DNA from: CAYJBP01 sp964368605
GTDB lineage: Bacteria; Bacillota; Dehalobacteriia; UBA4068
Length of the DNA stretch: 15,184 nucleotides
Assembly (NCBI GenBank): GCA_964368605.1
Contig: CAYJBP010000054.1
Span: 1 to 15,184, forward strand
Direction of reading: 5' to 3'
The notes under the pieces are model-generated. The model was not told the DNA's origin. It was given only the letters and a program-made list of their open reading frames with translations, and ran no database searches. Shown one piece after another: positions 8,010-15,123 of the stretch (position 1 is the stretch's first letter; each line of letters opens with the position of its first letter). The translations under genes and the position numbers were made by a program.

Positions 8010-9593
8010 GTGACTGATACTAATTTAGCTCCAAAGCCCTTAAATAAACCGCAGGTAGCAATAAGGACAAATAATATAACCAAACGCTTTGATAAAGTAG
8101 TAGCCAATGATAAAGTATGTTTAGATGTACGCCGAGGCGAAATTTTAGCGCTTTTAGGGGAAAATGGCAGCGGCAAAACAACCTTAATGAATATGCTCTC
8201 GGGCATCTATTTCCCGGATGAGGGCGATATTTTTGTAAACGAACAAAAGGTAGTTATCCGCTCGCCCAAGGATTCTTTCGATTTAGGCATTGGCATGGTT
8301 CATCAGCATTTTAAGCTAATCGATGTGCTAACCGCAGCCGAAAATATTATCCTTGGCCTGCCGGGCAGCACTTTCATCAATAGGGCAAAAGTAGCCCAAG
8401 ATATGAAAGAAATTGCCGATCGCTATGGTTTTGATATCGACCCATTGCAAAAAGTTTATGATATGTCGGTTAGCCAAAAGCAAACGGTGGAAATCGTTAA
8501 ACTGCTCTACCGTGGCGTGGATATCCTAATTTTAGACGAGCCTACCGCCGTGCTTACCCCGCAAGAGGCCGATAATCTTTTTGCGGTTTTGCAAAAGATG
8601 AAAGCCGATGGCAAAGCCATTGTAATTATCACCCATAAGCTTTATGAGGTGCTAAATGTGTCGGATCGGGTACATATTTTACGCAAAGGGGTATCGATAG
8701 CCACCGTAGATACCGCCACCACCAATCAAAATGAATTAACCGATATGATGGTAGGCAAAAGCGTAAGCCTAGCCATTAATCGTCTGCCCTTGGGCGATAT
8801 TAAACCTAAATTGCAGCTGGATCATATTAGCTGCCTAAGCGATGATGGTCGCAAAGTGCTCAAAGATATTAGCTTTACCGTAAATAGCGGCGAAATTTTA
8901 GGCCTAGCCGGTATTGCCGGCAGTGGCCAAAAAGAATTATGCGAGGCTTTAAGTGGCCTTTATCCTATCGCCGAAGGTAAATTACTATATTATCAGCAAG
9001 GCAGTTTGCGTGATATTACCAATGAAAGCCCCACCCAAATCCGCAAAAGAGGCATCGTTACCGCCTTTGTGCCGGAAGATCGCCTAGGCATGGGCTTGGT
9101 AGCGGCCATGGATATGACCGATAATGTGATGTTACGCCATTATTATAAAAGCAAAGGCCCTTTTGTAGATCGCAAAAAATCGAAAGTAAAGGCCGAAGGC
9201 CTAATCGATCAATTGGCAATTGTTACCCCGGGTACTCAAACCCCGGTGCGTTTACTTTCCGGCGGTAATGTACAAAAGGTGCTGCTAGGCAGGGAAATTG
9301 CCTTATCACCCAAAGTTTTAATCGTGGCTTATCCGGTTAGGGGCTTGGATATTAATTCTTCCTATACTATTTATGATATGCTTAATGAACAAAAGAAAAA
9401 AGGGGTAGCTATTTTGTTTATTGGCGAAGATTTGGATGTTCTATTAGAATTATCGGATCGGATTGCCGTATTATGTGGCGGCGAATTAAGTGGCATTGTA
9501 GATGCTCGCAATACCACTAAAGAGGAAGTTGGCCTGCTGATGACCCAAGTTGGCGAGCAAAAAAACACTAAGCAAGCAGGGGGTGAGGCCTAA
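8010..9593 (+). CDS. nucleoside-type ABC importer ATPase, two fused nucleotide-binding domains (YufO/NupO-like)
   Basis: This is the cytoplasmic energy subunit of a BMP-family (guanosine/nucleoside or related) importer. The 527-residue product has two ABC domains. In the first, Walker A is GENGSGKTT (50-58), Walker B ILILDEPTA (172-180) and the H-loop ITH (207-209), but the signature is degenerate (MSVSQKQ, 152-158). In the second, Walker A lacks the Lys (GIAGSGQKE, 301-309) and Walker B is VLIVAYPVRGLD (436-447), with ED where the H-loop His would be, while the signature LLSGGN (415-420) is intact. The canonical ATP site is therefore probably built from the first Walker motifs and the second signature. 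The start is GTG at 8010, 6 nt after AAGGGGG. It overlaps the next gene by 1 nt (TAATG). The exact substrate cannot be read from sequence; ribose-type sugars are a less likely alternative. Confidence 0.88.
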   Translation: MTDTNLAPKPLNKPQVAIRTNNITKRFDKVVANDKVCLDVRRGEILALLGENGSGKTTLMNMLSGIYFPDEGDIFVNEQKVVIRSPKDSFDLGIGMVHQHFKLIDVLTAAENIILGLPGSTFINRAKVAQDMKEIADRYGFDIDPLQKVYDMSVSQKQTVEIVKLLYRGVDILILDEPTAVLTPQEADNLFAVLQKMKADGKAIVIITHKLYEVLNVSDRVHILRKGVSIATVDTATTNQNELTDMMVGKSVSLAINRLPLGDIKPKLQLDHISCLSDDGRKVLKDISFTVNSGEILGLAGIAGSGQKELCEALSGLYPIAEGKLLYYQQGSLRDITNESPTQIRKRGIVTAFVPEDRLGMGLVAAMDMTDNVMLRHYYKSKGPFVDRKKSKVKAEGLIDQLAIVTPGTQTPVRLLSGGNVQKVLLGREIALSPKVLIVAYPVRGLDINSSYTIYDMLNEQKKKGVAILFIGEDLDVLLELSDRIAVLCGGELSGIVDARNTTKEEVGLLMTQVGEQKNTKQAGGEA

Positions 9594-10711
9594 TGGCTCA
9601 ACAAGCAGCAGCCGTCATTAAAACCAAAAAAGAACCCTTAATCAGAATGGTTAAAAGGCCAACTATCCCCAGGCATAAGGCTATTTTGATTAGAGTTTTG
9701 GCCTTTATTGCCGCCTTATTATGCGGCTCTTTATTAATAGCAATTTTAGGCCATAATCCAATTACAGTTTATATAGATATGATAGACGGCGCCTTTGGCA
9801 CACCCACCGCCTTAAAGGAAACAGTAAAAATCGCAGTTCCCTTATTAGGCGGCGCTTTGGCGGTGGCATTATCATTTAAAATGCGCTTTTGGAATATTGG
9901 TACCGAAGGCCAAATTTTAATTGGCTCGATTGCAGCAAGCTACTTGGCACTTTTTCATTTTCAAACACTGCCCACAGGTATTTTACTAATTGGCATGGCC
10001 TTGATGGGGATTATCGCCGGCAGTATTTGGGCGATGATACCGGCCTTTTTTAAGGCTAAATGGGGCACTAATGAAACTTTATTTACCTTAATGCTAAACT
10101 ATGTGGCCTTGGGTATTGTTAAGTATTTGCAAAATGGGCCCTGGCGCAAAGAAGGCACCGGCTTTCCGATTATAGCTATGTTTGAGGATAATGCCCGTTT
10201 GCCGCAGGTATTTGGGGTACATATCGGCTGGATTTTAATTTTAATATTAACCGTTATTATCTTTTTTTACTTAAGCAATACCAAGCAAGGCTATCAGATT
10301 AGCGTGGTGGGCGAGAGTATGCCTACTGCCAAATATTCGGGGATGAATGTAAAATGGATTATTATCCGTACTATGTTAATTTCCGGGGCAATTGCCGGTT
10401 TTGTAGGTTATTTGCAGGTAGCAGGGGCTGATTATACCTTAAACGAAGGCACGGCAGGCGGGGTTGGTTTTACATCAATTACCGTGGCTTGGCTTGCTAA
10501 TCTTAATCCATTCATCATGATTTTCTTTTCGGCTTTAATTGCGGTTTTACAAAAAGGCGCTAATCGTATTCAAACCACTTTTAAAATTCCGTCGTCGGCG
10601 GCGGAGGTTTTAATTGGGATTATCCTATTTTTTATGTTGGGCTGTGAATTTTTTATTAATTATCGCTTAGTATTTAGAAGCCGTAAAGAGCAGGAGGTGG
10701 CCAATGGATAA
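9593..10711 (+). CDS. nucleoside-type ABC importer permease 1 (YufP/NupP-like, BPD_transp_2 family)
   Basis: This is one of two membrane subunits of the importer driven by the ATPase just upstream. The 372-residue product has a basic cytoplasmic N-terminus of about 30 residues and then roughly eight to ten hydrophobic membrane segments. Family blocks include FKMRFWNIGTEGQILIG (95-111), GTNETLFTLMLNYVALG and the C-terminal PSSAAEVLIGIILFFMLG. The slightly longer N-terminus compared with permease 2 is typical of the P-type subunit. The start is ATG at 9593, sharing one base with the ATPase stop and preceded by GGGGGTGAGG; the end overlaps permease 2 by 8 nt. Coupled translation of all three subunits is likely. 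Nucleoside specificity is inferred from family resemblance. Confidence 0.87.
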   Translation: MAQQAAAVIKTKKEPLIRMVKRPTIPRHKAILIRVLAFIAALLCGSLLIAILGHNPITVYIDMIDGAFGTPTALKETVKIAVPLLGGALAVALSFKMRFWNIGTEGQILIGSIAASYLALFHFQTLPTGILLIGMALMGIIAGSIWAMIPAFFKAKWGTNETLFTLMLNYVALGIVKYLQNGPWRKEGTGFPIIAMFEDNARLPQVFGVHIGWILILILTVIIFFYLSNTKQGYQISVVGESMPTAKYSGMNVKWIIIRTMLISGAIAGFVGYLQVAGADYTLNEGTAGGVGFTSITVAWLANLNPFIMIFFSALIAVLQKGANRIQTTFKIPSSAAEVLIGIILFFMLGCEFFINYRLVFRSRKEQEVANG

Positions 10712-11681
10712 TTTTATCAACCTATTTAACGCAGCGGTATTGGCCGGCACGCCCCTACTTTTTGGCACTTTGGGCGAGATTTTAAGCGAAAAAGCCGGCA
10801 ATTTAAATTTAGGGGTAGAAGGCATGATGTTTATGGGGGCGATAGGCGGCTTAGCCGGTGCCTTTTTGATGGAATTGGCCTTCCCCGAGCTTTATGGCTG
10901 GCTGGCAGTTGTGATAGCCTTAATTTGCTCCTTTATTTTTGGGGCAATAGGCGGCGGCATATTTAGCTTTTTAACGGTAAGTTTAAGGGCTAATCAAAAT
11001 GTTACCGGCCTAACCTTAACCATATTTGGGGTAGGTTTTGCCAATTTTATGGGCGAGGCTTTAGGCATAAGCGTAGGCGGCGGTTTTGTGGCGGTAGGAG
11101 CTACAACTAAAGCAGCCTTTGGTAATATAGCAATACCTTTTTTAAGCGATATCCCCTATATAGGACGGATGTTTTTTAGCTATAATATTCTGGTATACTT
11201 AGGCATTGTGGTAGCCATAATTATGGCCATCTTTTTAAACCGCACCCGTTTTGGCCTAAATTTGCGGGCCGTGGGCGAAGATCCGGCGGCGGCCGATGCG
11301 GCAAGCATTAATGTAAACCGCTACAAATACCTAGCTACAACGATAGGCGGTGGTATTTGTGGTATTGGTGGCATGTATATATCGATGGTAACTTGCTCGG
11401 GGGTATGGGTGCATGATAGTGTAAATGGCTTGGGCTGGATATCGGTGGCCTTGGTTATTTTTGCCACCTGGAGCCCAAAGCGAGCTATAATCGGTTCATT
11501 AATTTTTGGTGGATTATCGATTATGCGTTTATATATACCCTTAGGCATACCGATGCAGATTTACGATATTTTCCCCTATTTGGCGACTATTTTAGTATTG
11601 ATTGTGACAAGTATTAGGCAATCTAAAGATCATGCTATGCCGAAGCATTGCGGCTATAATTATTTCCGTGAGGAAAGATAG
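10704..11681 (+). CDS. nucleoside-type ABC importer permease 2 (YufQ/NupQ-like, BPD_transp_2 family)
   Basis: This is the second membrane subunit of the importer. The 325-residue product is strongly hydrophobic. It carries the family hallmark near the first membrane segments, GEILSEKAGNLNLGVEGMM (24-42), followed by glycine-rich membrane helices, SLRANQNVTGLTLTIFG, and RFGLNLRAVGEDPAAADAASINV, the cytoplasmic loop thought to contact the ATPase. The start is ATG at 10704 with AGGAGG upstream, inside the end of permease 1 (ATGGATAA overlap). It is the last gene of the transporter operon. No BMP/BmpA-type binding lipoprotein follows; the next 329 bp are non-coding and then dnaG begins. Confidence 0.87.
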   Translation: MDNFINLFNAAVLAGTPLLFGTLGEILSEKAGNLNLGVEGMMFMGAIGGLAGAFLMELAFPELYGWLAVVIALICSFIFGAIGGGIFSFLTVSLRANQNVTGLTLTIFGVGFANFMGEALGISVGGGFVAVGATTKAAFGNIAIPFLSDIPYIGRMFFSYNILVYLGIVVAIIMAIFLNRTRFGLNLRAVGEDPAAADAASINVNRYKYLATTIGGGICGIGGMYISMVTCSGVWVHDSVNGLGWISVALVIFATWSPKRAIIGSLIFGGLSIMRLYIPLGIPMQIYDIFPYLATILVLIVTSIRQSKDHAMPKHCGYNYFREER

Positions 11682-11731
11682 CAGGGCTTATGTATAATTT
11701 TATTTGATTTGGCAATAATAGGCAAAAGGGG

Positions 11732-11817
11732 AAAGTTTTGGTCAATTTTTTACAAAAAAATTGCGGGGGCTTGGCCTAGCTGGGTTTAGCTCAGGGGGCT
11801 GAGCCCCAAGGTCTTAA
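11732..11817 (+). repeat. dispersed structured repeat, copy 3
   Basis: It starts AAAGTTTTGGTC and continues with the hairpin CAATTTTTT-AC-AAAAAAATTG (11743-11763). A GC-rich arm GGGGGCTTGG is closed by CCCCAAGGTCTTAA at the right end. The apical hairpin is GGGGC-TGA-GCCCC (11795-11807). Compared with copy 4 it has about 20 extra bases in the arm, which include two TAGCT pentamers and GGGTTTAGCT, also present in copy 2. Both ends of the match to copy 4 are sharp, which supports a discrete unit. Confidence 0.7.
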
Positions 11818-11827
11818 TCTTAAATAA

Positions 11828-11842
11828 TTTGGCGAGGCCAAA
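11828..11842. repeat. short hairpin TTTGGC-GAG-GCCAAA
   Basis: Six paired bases with a GAG loop lie 10 nt after repeat copy 3. It resembles the TTTTGGC-RAA-GCCAAAA hairpin inside the tandem repeat at 15124-15184, which also lies downstream of a copy of the same dispersed repeat. It may be a second module of the same family or a chance similarity. Confidence 0.35.
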
Positions 11843-11987
11843 AAAGCCAATGAAAATGTTTGCTTATAGTTAAAGAATATAGAAAATCAAAGATTACTAT
11901 ATTTAATATTCACTATTCATCCAAATTGATCCTAAATGCAGGATTTTTTGCCGAAAAATAGAATATCTTATTGCTTTAGCAGTAAAA

Positions 11988-11995
11988 TAAGGAGG
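11988..11995 (+). promoter_or_regulatory. perfect Shine-Dalgarno TAAGGAGG upstream of dnaG, unusually far from the ATG
   Basis: This 8-mer is fully complementary to the usual anti-Shine-Dalgarno end of 16S rRNA, but 15 nt separate it from the ATG at 12011, against a normal 5-9. No ATG, GTG or TTG lies in frame between them. It still decides the start: the ATG at 11936 has no such site and would place this motif inside the coding sequence. Confidence 0.6.
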
Positions 11996-12010
11996 TTAGC
12001 TACTACAATA

Positions 12011-13789
12011 ATGGCAGCTTTGATACCGCAAAATATTATCGACGATATCATGGAACAAACCGAAATTGTCGAATTAGTGAGTAGCTATATCCCTTTGGTG
12101 CGAAGGGGTAAAAATCATATTGCCCTTTGCCCTTTTCATAACGAAGATACCCCCTCTTTTACCGTTAGTCAGGATAAACAAATATTCTATTGCTTCGGCT
12201 GCCAAAAAGGCGGCAATGTGATTAACTTTGTAATGGAAATGGATAGCCTAAGCTATCCCGAAGCCCTCCGCAAATTAGCCGAACGCCTTCATATCGAAAT
12301 CCCCGAAAATATTAGCCCTCGCCAAAAAGAGGCCCTAGGCGAAAGGCAACTTAATTTGCGTTTGCATCAACTAACAAGCGAATTTTATCAAAAATGCCTG
12401 GCCTCAAACCCTGCCATCAAAGACTATGCCCTAAAAAGAGGGCTGGATAGCAATTTATGCCATACCTTTGGCCTAGGCTATGCCCCGTCCGACGACTGGC
12501 AGGCTCTTTATAATTATCTAAGCAAACAAGGCTATCAGGGCGATAGCATGGAAAAAGCAGGATTAGTTAGCCAAAGTAGCAAAAATAATAAGTATTATGA
12601 TAAGTTCCGCGGCCGCCTAATCTTTCCGATTGGCGACTTTAGAGGCCAAGTTATTGCCTTCGGTGGTAGAATTATCGGCGATGAACAACCTAAATATTTA
12701 AATTCGGCGCAAACCGCCATCTATAATAAATCGCAAAACTTATATGCCTTGCATATTGCGGCAGCCCATATTAGGCGTCTAAATCAAGCGATAATTATGG
12801 AAGGCTATATTGATGTACTAATCGCCCATCAACATGGCTTAAACAATGCCGTAGCCACCTTAGGCACGGCGCTTACCGCCGACCATGCCCGGCTTTTAAA
12901 ACGCTATACCGAAAATGTGATATTAGCCTATGATGGTGATGAAGCAGGCCAAAAAGCTGCCCAAAAAGGCTTAGAAGTTTTAAGCGATCAAGGCTTGCGC
13001 GTAAAAATCGTAGTTTTGCCCAAAGGCATGGATCCCGATGATTTCCTAAGAGCCAAAGGCTTAAATGGCTGGCAGGATTTAGTAGCCAAAGAAGGCTATG
13101 AAATGCTCGATTATCTGCTTAATTTGGCATTAACTAATCATGATGCCCAAACAGCAACCGGCAAAGGGGCAATTGTTAGTGAACTATTGCCGATTATTGC
13201 CAAAATTAATAGCCATGTGGTACGAGAAAGCTTTATCAGACGCTTGGCCGAAAGCCTGCATGTTTCGGCGCAAACAATTTATGCCGATTTACAAAAAAGC
13301 GGCTTAAAAATTAGCCAATACAAGCCAAATATCGGCCATTTAGAGCAAACACAAACCCCACTGGCCGCCCGCAAACATGATAGTAGGCGTCAATTGCTGG
13401 TTTTGGCCATGGCCGAACAAAAAATTTTTGAATTAGCAAAAAATGAATTAAATCAAAACTTTGGTCAAAATGAGGAAGATTGCCAGCTTATCGCCCTTAT
13501 TAATCAATTAGGAAGCGATTATGATTATAAACCTTCATCTTTATTAAATCACATTCCGTCAGAAAATGAAGGGTTACGACAATATTTGTTGAAATTATTA
13601 CGAATAGACATTTCAGATGCCGACAATCTAAAATGGGCAAAGCAATTAATCCCGATTATCAAGCAGGAAATTATCCGTGAAAAAATCCTTAAGATTAATC
13701 AAGAAATTACCAAGCAAACCGATTTAGAAACTATCCGCAACCTATTAGCCGAAAAGCAAGCATTAACCGAAAGTTTGCAAAGTATCTGA
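12011..13789 (+). CDS. dnaG: DNA primase DnaG
   Basis: DnaG makes the RNA primers for lagging-strand synthesis at the replication fork, working with the DnaB-type helicase. From the ATG at 12011 the product is 592 residues, a normal length. The N-terminal zinc-binding domain has C-x2-H-x17-C-x2-C at Cys40, His43, Cys61 and Cys64 (CPFH ... YCFGCQKGG). The catalytic TOPRIM domain has EGYIDV (264-269, catalytic Glu264) and DGDEAG (308-313). The C-terminal region from about 450 is the poorly conserved helicase-interacting part. The reading frame stays open back to an ATG at 11936, which would add 25 residues unlike any DnaG; the internal start MAALIPQNIIDDI fits the family and lies after a TAAGGAGG. 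It precedes rpoD by 42 bp, as in the macromolecular-synthesis operon; no rpsU is visible upstream. Confidence 0.95.
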   Translation: MAALIPQNIIDDIMEQTEIVELVSSYIPLVRRGKNHIALCPFHNEDTPSFTVSQDKQIFYCFGCQKGGNVINFVMEMDSLSYPEALRKLAERLHIEIPENISPRQKEALGERQLNLRLHQLTSEFYQKCLASNPAIKDYALKRGLDSNLCHTFGLGYAPSDDWQALYNYLSKQGYQGDSMEKAGLVSQSSKNNKYYDKFRGRLIFPIGDFRGQVIAFGGRIIGDEQPKYLNSAQTAIYNKSQNLYALHIAAAHIRRLNQAIIMEGYIDVLIAHQHGLNNAVATLGTALTADHARLLKRYTENVILAYDGDEAGQKAAQKGLEVLSDQGLRVKIVVLPKGMDPDDFLRAKGLNGWQDLVAKEGYEMLDYLLNLALTNHDAQTATGKGAIVSELLPIIAKINSHVVRESFIRRLAESLHVSAQTIYADLQKSGLKISQYKPNIGHLEQTQTPLAARKHDSRRQLLVLAMAEQKIFELAKNELNQNFGQNEEDCQLIALINQLGSDYDYKPSSLLNHIPSENEGLRQYLLKLLRIDISDADNLKWAKQLIPIIKQEIIREKILKINQEITKQTDLETIRNLLAEKQALTESLQSI

Positions 13790-13831
13790 TATCAAAGCGG
13801 TAAGGTAAGCCGAAAGAGAGGAAATTCCAAG

Positions 13832-14932
13832 GTGGAACAAGCAAATAAAGCCGACACCATTAAAAAGTTAGTAGAATCTGCCAAAGCTAAAGGCCATATA
13901 ACCGATATCGAGATTATGGAGGCCTTAAGTGATGTAGATCTTTCGCCGGAGCAAATAGATAAGTTTTATGAGCAACTTATCCAAGCCGGCATTGATATTG
14001 GTGCGCCCGCCGTGGTACTGGAAGCCGTAACCGACCCGGATGATGAGGATGTGCCGATTATCGTCGAACCGATGGAAATCGATCTTTCTGTACCGGAAGG
14101 CATAGCAATCGACGATCCGGTGCGCATGTATTTAAAAGAAATCGGTCGAGTGCCTTTGCTATCGGCCGAGGAGGAAATATATTTAGCCCAGGCGATGGAA
14201 ACGGGCGACGAAGAGGCTAAGCGCCGTTTGGCCGAGGCTAATTTGCGCTTGGTAGTAAGCATAGCCAAACGCTATGTAGGGCGAGGCATGCTCTTTTTGG
14301 ATTTAATTCAAGAAGGCAATTTGGGCTTAATCAAGGCTGTAGAGAAGTTTGATTATCATAAAGGCTATAAATTCAGCACCTATGCTACCTGGTGGATTAG
14401 GCAGGCTATTACCCGAGCTATAGCCGATCAGGCCAGAACCATTCGTATCCCGGTGCATATGGTGGAAACTATCAATAAGTTAATTCGTATTCAAAGGCAG
14501 CTAATCCAGGAATTAGGGCGCGACCCGATGCCCGAGGAAATAGCTAAAGAGATGGGCATTCCGGTAGAAAGGGTGCGAGAAATCCTTAAGATTTCGCAGG
14601 AAACGGTATCTTTGGAAACGCCAATTGGCGAAGAGGAAGATAGTCATTTAGGCGATTTTATCGAGGATGAGGAGGCATTAGCCCCGGCCGAGGCGGCATC
14701 ATTCTTTTTATTACGCGAGCAGTTAGAAGATGTGCTCTCTACCCTAACCACCAGAGAAAAGCGAGTATTGCAATTACGTTTTGGCTTAGAGGATGGCCGC
14801 AGCCGCACTTTAGAAGAAGTAGGCCAAGTATTTGGAGTAACTCGTGAGCGGATAAGGCAGATAGAGGCAAAAGCCTTGCGAAAACTGCGTCATCCTAGCC
14901 GCAGCAAAAAATTAAAGGATTATTTAGATTAA
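13832..14932 (+). CDS. rpoD: RNA polymerase primary sigma factor RpoD/SigA
   Basis: This is the housekeeping sigma factor that directs RNA polymerase to -35/-10 promoters. The 366-residue product has region 1.1 (about 1-80, acidic towards its end), region 1.2 starting DDPVRMYLKEIGRVPLL (94-110) and region 2 with the classic NLRLVVSIAKRYVGRG and FSTYATWWIRQAITRAIADQ (181-200, -10 recognition and melting). Region 3 is about 209-285, and region 4.2 has the helix-turn-helix TLEEVGQVFGVTRERIRQIE (326-345) for the -35 box. The absence of a long insert between regions 1.2 and 2.1 is typical of Bacillota SigA. The start is GTG at 13832, 9 nt after GAGAGG; there is no better ATG nearby. It follows dnaG by 42 bp and is probably co-transcribed with it. 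Confidence 0.97.
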   Translation: MEQANKADTIKKLVESAKAKGHITDIEIMEALSDVDLSPEQIDKFYEQLIQAGIDIGAPAVVLEAVTDPDDEDVPIIVEPMEIDLSVPEGIAIDDPVRMYLKEIGRVPLLSAEEEIYLAQAMETGDEEAKRRLAEANLRLVVSIAKRYVGRGMLFLDLIQEGNLGLIKAVEKFDYHKGYKFSTYATWWIRQAITRAIADQARTIRIPVHMVETINKLIRIQRQLIQELGRDPMPEEIAKEMGIPVERVREILKISQETVSLETPIGEEEDSHLGDFIEDEEALAPAEAASFFLLREQLEDVLSTLTTREKRVLQLRFGLEDGRSRTLEEVGQVFGVTRERIRQIEAKALRKLRHPSRSKKLKDYLD

Positions 14933-14965
14933 AAAAAGGGGGCTATCGCAAATGCGATAGCCCCC
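14931..14965 (-). terminator. 13-bp perfect terminator hairpin with U-tract on the minus strand, abutting rpoD
   Basis: The stem GGGGGCTATCGCA (14938-14950) pairs perfectly with TGCGATAGCCCCC (14953-14965) across AA. On the minus strand the stem is followed by seven T residues (plus-strand A at 14931-14937, two of them in the rpoD stop codon). It is therefore a textbook terminator for leftward transcription from beyond the window. In the plus direction the stem is followed only by TAAAAGTTTT, so it should work less well for rpoD, though the stable stem may still stop or protect that transcript. Confidence 0.75.
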
Positions 14966-14966
14966 T

Positions 14967-15035
14967 AAAAGTTTTAATCAATTTTTTACAAAAAATTGCA
15001 GGGGGCTTGGGGGGCAGCGCCCCCCAAGGTCTTAA
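14967..15035 (+). repeat. dispersed structured repeat, copy 4
   Basis: The order is AAAAGTTTTAATC, the hairpin CAATTTTTT-AC-AAAAAATTG (14979-14998), GCAGGGG, then a strong GC hairpin CTTGGGGGGC-AGC-GCCCCCCAAG (15006-15028), ending GTCTTAA. It is the most compact and best-folded copy. Its ends match copy 3 closely (AAAGTTTT..TC and CCCCAAGGTCTTAA). The terminator hairpin at 14931-14965 is joined to its left end in the same relative arrangement as in copy 2. Confidence 0.7.
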
Positions 15036-15036
15036 A

Positions 15037-15121
15037 GGTTTTAAGCCAACCCCATAACGCCAGCAAAGCAATTTAACTTAACTGATAAAAAGCAGCAAGG
15101 AAGAAAAATTGGCTTAAAACC
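15037..15121. repeat. perfect 13-bp inverted repeat spanning 85 nt
   Basis: Left arm GGTTTTAAGCCAA (15037-15049) and right arm TTGGCTTAAAACC (15109-15121) are exact reverse complements separated by 59 nt. The enclosed sequence is AT-rich, with no open frame of note and no clear promoter. No flanking target duplication is seen. It could be the ends of a small non-autonomous element or the base stem of a structured RNA. Confidence 0.55.
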
Positions 15122-15123
15122 GG

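Larger units (their letters stand above)
11682..12010 (+). other. 329-bp intergenic region before dnaG
   Basis: No gene is supported here. From left to right it holds an AT-rich stretch without an obvious terminator, repeat copy 3 (11732-11817), a short hairpin (11828-11842), about 140 bp of AT-rich DNA and a perfect TAAGGAGG (11988-11995). The AT-rich part probably contains the dnaG-rpoD promoter, but I could not find a -35/-10 pair with correct spacing. TAGAAT at 11959-11964 is the best -10-like string and has no good partner. Confidence 0.6.

Noticed and set aside
11936..12010. Upstream ATG giving dnaG 25 extra residues
   Set aside because: No ribosome binding site at 11936, the extra residues do not look like DnaG, and a perfect TAAGGAGG lies inside the extension.
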